A stretch of 61,171 nt of DNA, taken from assembly GCA_900313235.1 (NCBI GenBank), contig OMQN01000003.1, forward strand, positions 1 through 61,171, in the 5' to 3' direction. The notes under the pieces were generated by a model. The model had not been told where the DNA came from and did not search any database. It saw only the letters and a list, made by a program, of their open reading frames with translations. Below are positions 8,673 through 15,821 of the stretch, piece after piece; positions within the stretch are counted from its first letter, which is position 1, and the number at the start of each line of letters is the position of its first letter. Source of the DNA: an uncultured Prevotellaceae bacterium (GTDB lineage: Bacteria; Bacteroidota; Bacteroidia; Bacteroidales; Bacteroidaceae). Position numbers and translations under genes: made by a program.

Positions 8673-8739
8673 TTTCCGGCAAATGCATTTTGTTGTAAAC
8701 TTCGTGGGGGAAAACCTTGCATTTCGCCAAAAAATTTTG

Positions 8740-8822
8740 TATCTTTGCAGTTTTAAAAGAAATGCAAAATGAGACAGGAACGAAACAATTGGCTTTTTAG
8801 GTGGAGAGGTGGAGAAGTGTAG
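8740..8822 (+). other. Orphan promoter with a 17-codon ORF running into an inverted repeat
   Basis: TATCTTTG at 8740-8747 followed by CAG is a textbook Bacteroidales -7 box. An ATG at 8769 opens a 17-codon frame (MRQERNNWLFRWRGGEV) that ends inside the left arm of the inverted repeat at 8799-8910. A second ATG at 8762 gives a 12-codon frame. No longer gene follows on this strand. It may be a truncated gene start or a short untranslated transcript. Confidence 0.4.
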
Positions 8823-8910
8823 TAAGAATTTGAAAGTCTACGCGTACGTGCGTGCGCAGGTACGCATAGAAGTTTAGAAAACCACTCCACTACTCCACTT
8901 CTCCACCTCC
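8799..8910. repeat. Palindromic element A with conserved core
   Basis: The left arm (8808-8824, GGTGGAGAAGTGTAGTA) pairs with the right arm (8891-8907) over 17 bp with one mismatch. Each arm is built from repeated GTGGAG units. The intervening core, 8837-8881, contains TACGCGTACGTG, then GTACGCATAGAAGTTTAG and AAAA. The same core with different arms is found at 12598-12720. Confidence 0.65.
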
Positions 8911-9016
8911 TGCTTATCAATCCAACTTTCACATGAAGGACTCAGAGAGAATTCTTGCAAAACACTTAACCTATTAACCTAACCCCCTTGAAACCCCGAT
9001 AAACAAAGGGCTCAGC

Positions 9017-9048
9017 GCATGTTAATAGATGGGCATCTATTAACATGC
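9017..9048. repeat. 32-bp palindrome, copy 1
   Basis: GCATGTTAATAGATG (9017-9031) and its exact complement (9034-9048) surround a two-base centre. A second copy (28 bp) is at 9750-9777, so the two flank the truncated-toxin/XRE pair. This copy lies downstream of the pair and might act as its transcription end. Confidence 0.65.
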
Positions 9049-9084
9049 ATTTCACAAACTTGGTAAGCGTAAGACGCTGAAGAT

Positions 9085-9369
9085 TCATGCCATCACCTCT
9101 TCATGATGGATAACCTGCATAATTGGAGCGCGAAGGGCATTTTCGATAGAGACCAACGTGTCGATGGTAAAGTTGTGAGTACCACGCATCCACTTGCTAA
9201 TCTCAGCCTCTTTCTTGCCCAAAAGCAGAGCAAGATCCTTCTGCTTCATGCCTTTCTCAGTAAGAATCTCGTGGATGCGATCCACAATCTGAAATGATAT
9301 GTCGACAGACTCACGAATCTCAGGATTCACCGACCTGCGGCGATTCTCCAAAATACTACTCCTTTTCAT
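9085..9369 (-). CDS. XRE-family antitoxin-like transcriptional regulator
   Basis: This 94-residue protein carries a lambda-repressor-type helix-turn-helix in its middle third: IHEILTEKGMKQKDLALLLG followed by KKEAEISKWMRGTHNFTIDTLVSIENAL. The N-terminal 30 residues are charged and probably form a partner-binding extension. It overlaps the end of the upstream truncated gene by 14 nt, the coupled arrangement usual for HigBA-like modules in which the toxin gene comes first. Because the upstream gene has lost its 5' part, this may now be a solitary antitoxin or self-regulator. The pair is flanked by two copies of a long palindrome. Confidence 0.82.
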   Translation of the reverse strand: MKRSSILENRRRSVNPEIRESVDISFQIVDRIHEILTEKGMKQKDLALLLGKKEAEISKWMRGTHNFTIDTLVSIENALRAPIMQVIHHEEVMA

Positions 9370-9604
9370 AACGGGTAAATTTTAAATTACCTACAATTTC
9401 TTTGTCTACCAATACCACCGAGCCGTCGCTGATACGAGATGTAATAAAGCGGCTCGTGTCAATCAAGAGTTTTACATAGGGAACCAATTCTTTGCTTTCC
9501 TCCCATGATGCAGCATCCTTTACGCCACCGTTTCCGAATACAAGTATCTTGTCAGACAATCTCAGACAGTAAAGACGAATTTTGTTGCCAACGTCGATAG
9601 GAAT
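9356..9604 (-). pseudogene. 5'-truncated toxin-like gene
   Basis: The only near-canonical start is a TTG at 9557-9559 giving 67 residues. The same frame, however, stays meaningful upstream to 9604: IDVGNKIRLYCLRLSDKILVFG and onward through GNGGVKDAASWEESKEL. This resembles the C-terminal half of HigB/RelE-like toxin partners of XRE genes, recalled from memory. A TAA stop at 9605-9607 ends the open stretch, with no ATG or GTG inside it, and a promoter box (9616-9623) lies just beyond. I infer that the N-terminal half was deleted, leaving a fragment behind the operon promoter. A short translated product from TTG cannot be excluded. Confidence 0.6.
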
Positions 9605-9615
9605 TTATCTCGGTG

Positions 9616-9623
9616 CAAATATA
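9616..9623 (-). promoter_or_regulatory. Promoter -7 box (TATATTTG) of the toxin-remnant/XRE pair
   Basis: On the minus strand TATATTTGCA matches TAnnTTTG and lies just ahead of the open frame of the truncated gene. Confidence 0.65.
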
Positions 9624-9727
9624 CGATGTTTTTCTGAAACAAACAAGAAATTAACTTAAAAATTAAGTGCTTAGATAGATATTTTTAGATTTGATGCGGG
9701 ATGAGGCACTACAGCCTGCAGGGCGTC

Positions 9728-9936
9728 AATTTCGCGAAATTACCCATGTATGTTAATAGATGGGCATCTATTAACATGCCTCAAACCCCGATGTGTAAAG
9801 GGTTTGAGGCATGTCATGTTAATAGGTTAATAGATTTTCGAAAAAACGGCTGAACGCCCAAGGGGGGGGAATGTATGGGGAATGTGTGTGGAATCTCAGA
9901 ATAGGTTCCCCACCCTTCAAACCCTTTACACATCGG
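9728..9936. repeat. Cluster of palindromes and an inverted 20-mer
   Basis: The gene-free stretch 9605-10052 holds nested repeats. A perfect 14-bp palindrome AATTTCGCGAAATT lies at 9728-9741. The second copy of the long palindrome lies at 9750-9777. An 11-bp stem GCCTCAAACCC with its complement lies at 9778-9810. A 20-nt sequence at 9788-9807 recurs exactly, inverted, at 9917-9936. No ORF with coding character is visible on either strand until the HNH gene end at 10053. Confidence 0.65.
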
Positions 9937-10052
9937 CATTCCGAGAGATTTATGGGGAATGGGGAGCCCAAAGGTATTTTGACCACCAACAGATTAGGTG
10001 TCAGTCCATTGATTCACGGCCCCTTGATTCACGTTTTTATTTCTCCGAAGTG

Positions 10053-11177
10053 TTATTTCGCTCCCTTTCTTCTATTACACTCACGACACAGCATTTGGCA
10101 GTTCTCAGCTACCGTACGTCCACCCTCTCTCCAAGGTGTGATGTGGTCGCCCTCCATGAATTCAAAATCGAACTCCTTGCCGCAGAGTGGGCAGATGTGG
10201 TTTTGCTTTTCCCATACTGCCAGCTTTATGTCTTCAGGGAAGGCACGCAGGTCGAGGTAGCGCTCATCGCCAGTTAACACAAAAGGTATGATACCTGATG
10301 ACTTCTGTATCTCGCTATCTCGCATCAGTTCTGAGATGCGTTTGGCAAGAGCAGCGGTATCCAGCGTTTCTGAACCATATTTGTCATAGAGCCAAGCCCA
10401 ATCCAAGCCTTTCATAATCTTCTTGAACTTCTTCATGTCGAAGTTCGTAATTGCCCAGTTCAATACTGTTTGGAAATATGACCACAGATTATTAGCATTG
10501 GGATCGTGCTGGTGCTGAGCCATATAACCTACAGCTGTCTGGCGTTTGCCATTGCGCGTTTCGTGGTCTGTCATCCATTCGAGAGCCTTCTTCAGGAAAT
10601 CCTGACGAATGGGCGTACCATTCACCAAGTCTTTACCCAAACGGTATGCGCCACAGTTAGATTTCGAGAAGTGCTTCTTGGCATCCGTTACAAATGGTCC
10701 TGCATAGACAGCGTTGTTTATCTCTTGTTCATTGAGTGGCTTGCCTGCAATATTAATCGTCTGGAACCACTCCAGTTTTTCTGATGCTTCGCCCTCACAG
10801 ACATAGACTGTCAGTCGATAGTTGAGTATGCGCTCCTGAATGTCTTTAGGCTGGTTGAAGAAGTTCTTGAAGTCGTATGAGAACTTACCATCGACATACT
10901 CGCAGAGTGACAATGTACGCTGCTGACCATCCATCACTTCGTAAGGACACTCTGCATCGTCAGAGCGCTTCACCCAATACATCACGTTAAGCGGATAGCC
11001 TTTTAGCACTGTCGTTATCACAGCCTGCTGTTCTTTCTCATTATAGATAAACTCACGCTGATAAGGTGGGCGGATATCCAATTGCCCATTATATCCACGC
11101 ACTCCCTGTTCATCGTTGTTCACATAACCCTTGACAATATCGCCAACGGTTACTTCTATCTGCTTAATTGTCATCAT
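10053..11177 (-). CDS. DUF262 domain protein with C-terminal HNH endonuclease
   Basis: The N-terminal two thirds is a DUF262/GmrS-type ParB-fold domain. PPYQREFIYNEKEQQAV and the nucleotide-site motif EVMDGQQRTLSL are its hallmarks. The last 45 residues form an HNH nuclease with paired zinc cysteines (CPLC and CREC) around DHITPWREGG and ENCQMLC. DUF262-HNH proteins of the GmrSD family cut DNA under NTP control. The gene overlaps the EcoRI-type methyltransferase by 4 nt, so the two form one translationally coupled unit. I infer that it is the restriction partner of that methyltransferase, though it could also act as a separate modification-dependent nuclease. Confidence 0.88.
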   Translation of the reverse strand: MMTIKQIEVTVGDIVKGYVNNDEQGVRGYNGQLDIRPPYQREFIYNEKEQQAVITTVLKGYPLNVMYWVKRSDDAECPYEVMDGQQRTLSLCEYVDGKFSYDFKNFFNQPKDIQERILNYRLTVYVCEGEASEKLEWFQTINIAGKPLNEQEINNAVYAGPFVTDAKKHFSKSNCGAYRLGKDLVNGTPIRQDFLKKALEWMTDHETRNGKRQTAVGYMAQHQHDPNANNLWSYFQTVLNWAITNFDMKKFKKIMKGLDWAWLYDKYGSETLDTAALAKRISELMRDSEIQKSSGIIPFVLTGDERYLDLRAFPEDIKLAVWEKQNHICPLCGKEFDFEFMEGDHITPWREGGRTVAENCQMLCRECNRRKGAK

Positions 11178-12250
11178 AGCTTTTGAGGTTTTTTGTTACG
11201 GATTAGGATTCTACTATATTGTCGTTTGCCTTTTACGACTCCACAGCCGCCACGATCTTCAGGATGAACTTTATAGCCAACTTCTTTAAGAACTGTGCTT
11301 GGAGCTGAAGCTCTTGTGTTTCCGCTGGCCTGCCATACAATTTCAAATTGATTGGGATTGTACTTATCAAGGAATGTAATAGGAACTCCCATTATTCCAT
11401 CATAATCACAAGGAATGTCCTGCGTTCTGTTTACGTTAATTGCATTATAATTGTCATATTGAGGATATTCCTCAGGTGAATATCGGCAAACTAAATCTAT
11501 TTCTTCATTTCTTTTAGGTATTTCCATATTAGTAAACCAGTGTACACCAGAAACCCTAATCATACCTTCTCTGTGGTCATTTGCGGTTGCTATATCATCG
11601 TATGGAGAAACAAAATGAGCTGCACCTCCTTTAAATCCATATCCCAACCATATTTTGTTCTTGATAACACTAGGAAAAATTTCTTTATAAATAATCGCAC
11701 CTTGATTTCCTATAATCAAGAACTTCTTTTCATATTCCATCAACTGTCCAATGTATTCTCTGAACAGCGAGAAAGGCGGGTTGGTTACAACGATGTCAGA
11801 TTGTTTAAGCAATTCGATGCACTCTGGATCTCTAAAATCGCCTGTCTTTAATGTACCTATTACGTTCTTATCGTTTTTCAATAGGTATTGTACATCGCTA
11901 AGGTCTACAGCACCATCACCATTCAGGTCCTTCACTTCCGTAATCTCAACCTTATAGGCAATCTTCTTGGGCTCCTCAGTAAAATCCCCAAAGTCTATCA
12001 TCAATTCATTACCTTGTACTGGTGAACCATTATAACACGTGCAGATCAACTTCTTCAAGCCCAGCTGGTTGAATCGCAAGGCAAAGTACTTAAAGAAGTT
12101 ACTCTCATAAGGGTCGTCGCAATTGCACAAAACGACCTTATCGCGAAAGTGCTTCCAATAATGCTGCAACTCCCGTTCAATGTCAGTCATCTGCGTGTAA
12201 AACTCATCCTTCTTTGCTGTCTTAGCAGCATTTAGGTTCTTATTGGCCAT
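11174..12250 (-). CDS. EcoRI-type adenine-specific DNA methyltransferase
   Basis: This 358-residue protein matches the EcoRI methylase family. It opens with NAAKTAKKDEFYTQMTDIE, has the acidic segment CNCDDPYESNFFKYFA, and the catalytic motif IV as TNPPFSLFREY (NPPF at 157-160). It should transfer a methyl group from S-adenosylmethionine to adenine N6. Residues 108-119 form a perfect 12-residue EF-hand/dockerin-like loop (DLNGDGAVDLSD), odd for a DNA methyltransferase. The start ATG (12248-12250) touches an imperfect palindrome (12250-12271). A structured RNA gene ends about 50 nt upstream. The DUF262-HNH nuclease follows with a 4-nt overlap. Confidence 0.9.
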   Translation of the reverse strand: MANKNLNAAKTAKKDEFYTQMTDIERELQHYWKHFRDKVVLCNCDDPYESNFFKYFALRFNQLGLKKLICTCYNGSPVQGNELMIDFGDFTEEPKKIAYKVEITEVKDLNGDGAVDLSDVQYLLKNDKNVIGTLKTGDFRDPECIELLKQSDIVVTNPPFSLFREYIGQLMEYEKKFLIIGNQGAIIYKEIFPSVIKNKIWLGYGFKGGAAHFVSPYDDIATANDHREGMIRVSGVHWFTNMEIPKRNEEIDLVCRYSPEEYPQYDNYNAINVNRTQDIPCDYDGIMGVPITFLDKYNPNQFEIVWQASGNTRASAPSTVLKEVGYKVHPEDRGGCGVVKGKRQYSRILIRNKKPQKL

Positions 12251-12300
12251 ACGCTATGCATTATGCGTATTGCTTATCTTCGGAGGCAGGCAGTAGAGCA

Positions 12301-12333
12301 TAAAAAGACATGGACGGTATTCCTATCCATGTC
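12301..12333 (-). terminator. Terminator of the structured RNA
   Basis: On the minus strand GACATGGA...TCCATGTC (12326-12333 with 12307-12314) is an 8-bp stem followed by a run of five T residues (12302-12306). Confidence 0.75.
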
Positions 12334-12529
12334 CTAAAGGCTCTCGCATGCCCACCAAACCAGATAAGTCACGCCCATGCTTAACGCACAGGCGCTTGCG
12401 ACTTATTCATTCGGTTTGGTTCATTGAATTTGCGAGATTCTTAGGACAATCCGAATAACAGCAAACGCTTGTTAATATTTCCACTAAAGTCATACCAGCC
12501 GCCTCCACTGAGGCGCAATGCTAGTAGTT
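12301..12529 (-). ncRNA. Rod-like structured RNA upstream of the EcoRI-type methyltransferase
   Basis: Between a promoter box (12535-12542) and a terminator hairpin lies a non-coding stretch with five nested stems. They are 12331-12337 with 12441-12447, 12342-12348 with 12431-12437, 12354-12361 with 12413-12420, 12364-12370 with 12400-12406, and 12372-12375 with 12391-12394. A separate hairpin (12500-12515) lies near the 5' end. Together they make one long interrupted rod with an internal bubble, the general outline of 6S RNA. The 6S identity is only a suggestion. It could equally be a leader of the methyltransferase gene or an integration landmark for the island. Confidence 0.6.
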
Positions 12530-12534
12530 GAATG

Positions 12535-12542
12535 CAAAGATA
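12535..12542 (-). promoter_or_regulatory. Promoter -7 box (TATCTTTG) of the structured RNA
   Basis: The minus strand reads GCTATCTTTGCATTC, an exact TAnnTTTG element. The predicted RNA 5' end is at about 12528. Confidence 0.72.
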
Positions 12543-12597
12543 GCAATTATTCTTGAAACAGAAAAGAAATCAGCGAGATATTTTTGAAATATCTTTA

Positions 12598-12720
12598 GTG
12601 ACAGTAGTGACAGTAATTCCAGTAAATCTATAACTTTTACGCGTACCTGTGTACCTTATTATATACATGTGTACGCAAGAAGTTTAAGAAAAGTGCTGTC
12701 ATTTCTGTCACTACCGTCAC
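12598..12720. repeat. Palindromic element B with the same core as element A
   Basis: GTGACAGTAGTGACAG (12598-12613) pairs with 12705-12720 with one mismatch. The arms consist of repeated GTGACAGTA-type units and are unrelated to the arms of element A. The interior (about 12635-12691) repeats the element A core: TTTTACGCGTACCTGTGTAC, later GTGTACGCAAGAAGTTTAAG and AAAA. Confidence 0.65.
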
Positions 12721-12803
12721 GAATTGGTACAGGATTAGCGAAAAAATGTGGCTTTGTATTCTGAATATCTAAGCAAATGATACGACAATTCGGTAATAAT
12801 CAC

Positions 12804-12811
12804 TATCTTTG
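12804..12811 (+). promoter_or_regulatory. Promoter -7 box (TATCTTTG) of the esterase gene
   Basis: TATCTTTGCAG lies 35 nt before the ATG at 12846 and matches TAnnTTTG exactly. Confidence 0.75.
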
Positions 12812-12845
12812 CAGTGAATTTACTATTAACATCGACTAAACTATT

Positions 12846-14030
12846 ATGAAATCATTTAGAATGATGGTGGCCGCAATGCTGACGGTCGTATTCTGCACAG
12901 AGGTTACTGCACAAGGATTTCGCAGGGAGAACTTCCCTGAGGGCTCGTATTCACCTGTTACTAACATCAACCGCAATGGGTATCCACGAGTGCTGAAAGA
13001 CAATAGCGTGATGTTCCGCGTGACAGCGCCACAGGCTCAACAGGTACAGATAGACCTGGGGGGTACGAAGTATGACATGCAGAAGCAGGAGGATGGCGCA
13101 TGGACAGTGACTACGAAGCCACAGGTGCCTGGATTCCACTACTATTTCATGATAGTCGATGGCATCTCTGTCTCCGACCCTGCCAGTCAGACATTCTATG
13201 GATGCAGCCGATGGTCGAGTGCCATAGAGATTAAGGAGGCAGGTATGGACGACATAGAGGTGCAGGATGTGCCTCATGGCGAGGTGCGCACGGTCTATTA
13301 TTATAGTAAGGTGGACGAGTCGTGGCGCCCGCTGATGGTCTATACACCTGCTGGCTATAACGAGAGCAAGGAGAGCTATCCGGTGGTGTATATCCAGCAC
13401 GGCGGTGGCGAAGACCATCGCGGATGGATGGAGCAAGGACGTACGGCCCAGATCATGGACAACCTGATAGCAGCAGGCAAGGCCGTACCGATGATTGTGG
13501 TCAGCTCGAACAGCAACGTACAGGCACGCAATGGCGGCTTTGGCGGTGGCTACAGCTGGGAGGGCATGCAGAACTTCCGCAATGAGATGATTGACAACAT
13601 CATCCCATTTGTAGAAAAGAACTACCGCGCCAAGAAGGACCGCAAGAGCCGTGCTATGTGTGGTCTGTCGATGGGTGGCGGTCAGTCGTTCTACATCGGT
13701 CTGCGCTCGCCAGAGGTATTTGCCAACGTAGGTGTCTTCTCAACAGGTATGTTTGGCGGCATTCGTGGCGCATCGAACTTCGACCTGGAGAAAGAGGTGC
13801 CTGGCATGCTGACGGACACCAAGACGTTCAACAAACAAATGGACGTGTTCTTCCTGAGCTGTGGCGAACAGGACCCACGCATCGAGTACACACGCAACAT
13901 CGTGAAGAAGATGCGTGAAGGTGGTGTGGAGGTGAAGTTCAACTCCTACCCCGGCGACCATGAGTGGCAGGTTTGGCGCAAATCACTGCATGAGTTTGCA
14001 CAGTACCTTTTCAAGAATACAAAAAAATAA
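12846..14030 (+). CDS. Secreted carbohydrate esterase, CE1-like, with N-terminal E-set domain
   Basis: Residues 1-22 form a signal peptide (MKSFRMMVAAMLTVVFCTEV). Residues about 50-130 look like the early Ig-like E-set domain that precedes many Bacteroidetes esterases. The rest is an alpha/beta hydrolase: YPVVYIQHGGGED (oxyanion region), nucleophile Ser275 in CGLSMGGGQS, likely Asp343 in GEQDPRIEY and His372 in PGDHEW. This is the feruloyl/acetyl-xylan esterase arrangement, so it probably releases ester groups from plant cell wall polysaccharide in the periplasm. No polysaccharide utilisation genes flank it. The exact ester is not deducible. Confidence 0.88.
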   Translation: MKSFRMMVAAMLTVVFCTEVTAQGFRRENFPEGSYSPVTNINRNGYPRVLKDNSVMFRVTAPQAQQVQIDLGGTKYDMQKQEDGAWTVTTKPQVPGFHYYFMIVDGISVSDPASQTFYGCSRWSSAIEIKEAGMDDIEVQDVPHGEVRTVYYYSKVDESWRPLMVYTPAGYNESKESYPVVYIQHGGGEDHRGWMEQGRTAQIMDNLIAAGKAVPMIVVSSNSNVQARNGGFGGGYSWEGMQNFRNEMIDNIIPFVEKNYRAKKDRKSRAMCGLSMGGGQSFYIGLRSPEVFANVGVFSTGMFGGIRGASNFDLEKEVPGMLTDTKTFNKQMDVFFLSCGEQDPRIEYTRNIVKKMREGGVEVKFNSYPGDHEWQVWRKSLHEFAQYLFKNTKK

Positions 14031-14054
14031 GAATCACCCCGTAGGATGATTCTT
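14029..14054. terminator. Hairpin after the esterase gene
   Basis: AAGAATCA (14029-14036) pairs with TGATTCTT (14047-14054), 8 bp with a 10-nt loop, starting at the esterase stop codon. A-rich and T-rich flanks fit use from both sides. Confidence 0.6.
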
Positions 14055-14084
14055 AAATATAGATAAGGTGTAGCGCGACAGCTA

Positions 14085-15008
14085 TCAGATAGGCAACGTC
14101 AGCACAAAGCGAGAGCCGGGGCCTTCATAGGCAGCGTCGAGTACGACGTCGCCATCCAGACGACGGGCAATGCTGCGAGCTACGGTAAGACCGATGCCCT
14201 GTCCATCGAAGAACTGGTTGAGTTTGACATAGGGTTCGAAGACGTGCTCACGCTCAGCCTCCTCAATGCCTGCACCTGTATCCTCTACGGTATAGATGGC
14301 CTGCATCTTGTCCATGTCGACGGCAACTCTCAGCGTTACGGTGCCCTCGGTAGTGAACTTCAGGGCATTGTCGAGCAGATGGGTCAACGCACGCACCGAC
14401 TTCACCAGATTGGTAGAGAGCATGGTGGCTGCAGCCACAGGATCTACCTGTTTGTCGAACTGGAGATAGCTGATTTTGTCGATGCCAGAGGCTGCGATAG
14501 CCTCGTCGGCAACCTGAGATACCAGGATATTATCAGTACGACCTATGGCCTGCTTACCATCTACATCGTCCATATCGCTAATCTTACCAATAAGAGACAG
14601 CAGCTTGCTGTCGTCGTTCTTCTTGGCAATCTCACGCATGCCTGCAAGCGACTGGTTGATGACCTCACGATACTTCTGGGCGAATTCCTCATAGCGGGTG
14701 CACTGATCCTGCAGAGAGGCAGCACGTTTCTCCATAGCATCGTAGGCCTGCTTGGTCTTGGCCTGCTCCGCTTCCATCTTCTCGAAAGCCAGCAAAGCCT
14801 GTTCGTAGCCTTCACCGACATTGTCGAAATTCTTCTCCAACGCACGATAGTCGTCAAGCAGTTTCTGTTGCTCGTTGACACGCTGCTGATAGTCTTCCAA
14901 CAGCTGCTTCTGTTCGGCAGCATGCTTACGACTTGACTTCAGCTCGAAATAATATGCGATGCCGAGCACTACGGCTACGGCAAGCGCGATAAGGAATGCG
15001 TACAACAT
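14085..15008 (-). CDS. Membrane-anchored histidine-kinase-like ATPase lacking a phosphoacceptor His
   Basis: One N-terminal helix (MLYAFLIALAVAVVLGIAYY) anchors the protein. Residues about 20-110 form a long Glu/Gln/Lys-rich coiled coil. The C-terminal GHKL ATPase domain is intact: N box THLLDNALKFT, G1 VEDTGAGIEE, G2 GQGIGLTVARSIARRL. Where a dimerisation domain with His would be expected (MREIAKKNDDSKLLSLIG) there is no histidine, so it is probably not a classical phosphotransfer kinase. It lies 15 nt downstream of a STAS gene and an RsbW-like gene on the same strand, suggesting a role in a partner-switching pathway. Confidence 0.8.
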   Translation of the reverse strand: MLYAFLIALAVAVVLGIAYYFELKSSRKHAAEQKQLLEDYQQRVNEQQKLLDDYRALEKNFDNVGEGYEQALLAFEKMEAEQAKTKQAYDAMEKRAASLQDQCTRYEEFAQKYREVINQSLAGMREIAKKNDDSKLLSLIGKISDMDDVDGKQAIGRTDNILVSQVADEAIAASGIDKISYLQFDKQVDPVAAATMLSTNLVKSVRALTHLLDNALKFTTEGTVTLRVAVDMDKMQAIYTVEDTGAGIEEAEREHVFEPYVKLNQFFDGQGIGLTVARSIARRLDGDVVLDAAYEGPGSRFVLTLPI

Positions 15009-15023
15009 ATTTTTCTGACAGAT

Positions 15024-15335
15024 TTACTCAGCCTTCTTCTCTACCTTCATAAATTTGGTGAAACCTGTCATGGCCAGCACCTTGTAGATTTCAGGGTTCA
15101 CATTTGTCATCTTGAACTGACCCTTCTGCTGCATCACAGCGCGCATCGTCTTCTGGATAATGCGGAGGCCTGAAGATGCCATGTAGTTCAAGTCTGAACA
15201 ATCCATCTCCAGTTCTACACCACCGTCAACGAGTGCGGGCTGGATGTCCTGCTCAAACTGAGGAGCATTCATTGTATCAATACGCTCACCTGTCTTAATG
15301 ATGGTCTTACCACCTTCTTTAATAATCTGTGTCAT
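15024..15335 (-). CDS. STAS-domain anti-sigma factor antagonist
   Basis: This 103-residue single STAS domain has the SpoIIAA/RsbV phospho-site region LNYMASSGLRIIQKTMRA; one of the two adjacent serines is the likely site. It should bind the neighbouring RsbW-like kinase in its dephosphorylated state. The gene sits 34 nt after the RsbW-like gene and 15 nt before the HATPase gene, all on the minus strand. The target of the switch is unknown; no sigma factor gene adjoins. Confidence 0.9.
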   Translation of the reverse strand: MTQIIKEGGKTIIKTGERIDTMNAPQFEQDIQPALVDGGVELEMDCSDLNYMASSGLRIIQKTMRAVMQQKGQFKMTNVNPEIYKVLAMTGFTKFMKVEKKAE

Positions 15336-15369
15336 AATTGTATAGATTTTAAATTATAATGTTCTTCGT

Positions 15370-15798
15370 TCAAATATTCTTCTTCATGGTCAGCAGGTTC
15401 TTACCCTCCAATCGCTGATAGGTCACCTGATTCATGATGTTCTTGACAATATAAATACCCATGCCGCCAATTTCGCGGTCAACAGGATTCACGTTAGGAT
15501 CAGCATCGTCCTTCAGCGTAGGATCGAACTCCTTGCCTTGGTCGCTAAGGACGAAGGTCAGCTCTTTCCCGTCACTCTCGGCAACCAGTTCGATGTCTGC
15601 CGAAGTGTCCTTGGGATAGGCATAGAAGATGACGTTAGACACCATCTCCTCCATAACCAGATTAAGGTTCATCTGCAGCTCCATGTCAAGCCCCAGCTCT
15701 TCGCCGATTTCCTCGACGAACTGGTTGACACGCTCCAGCTCTCCTACTTGGTTTTTTAGTTTTAGTTCCTTCCTCATATAATTCTCTTTAGTTTTCAT
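15370..15798 (-). CDS. RsbW-like anti-sigma serine kinase / ATP-binding protein
   Basis: A 142-residue HATPase_c_2 protein. The N box is LNLVMEEMVSNVIFYAYP, the G1 box LSDQGKEFDP and the G2-like loop REIGGMGIYIVKNIM. These are the hallmarks of SpoIIAB/RsbW-type kinases that phosphorylate a STAS partner. The start could instead be the Met at residue 8 (MRKELKLK). Upstream on the same strand lies the stump of a PP2C-type phosphatase gene, normally the third member of such a switch. Confidence 0.87.
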   Translation of the reverse strand: MKTKENYMRKELKLKNQVGELERVNQFVEEIGEELGLDMELQMNLNLVMEEMVSNVIFYAYPKDTSADIELVAESDGKELTFVLSDQGKEFDPTLKDDADPNVNPVDREIGGMGIYIVKNIMNQVTYQRLEGKNLLTMKKNI

Positions 15799-15821
15799 TC
15801 ATATTGTCTTGATTCTCTTGG

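Noticed and set aside
8571..8680. CRISPR array
   Set aside because: The repeats are 10-12 bp with about 21 bp periodicity and alternate in orientation; there are no unique spacers of 30-40 bp and no cas genes.
9871..10277. Two overlapping plus-strand ORFs of about 130 codons
   Set aside because: They run opposite the HNH end of the DUF262 gene and through palindromic repeats; their residue composition is not protein-like and no promoter precedes them.
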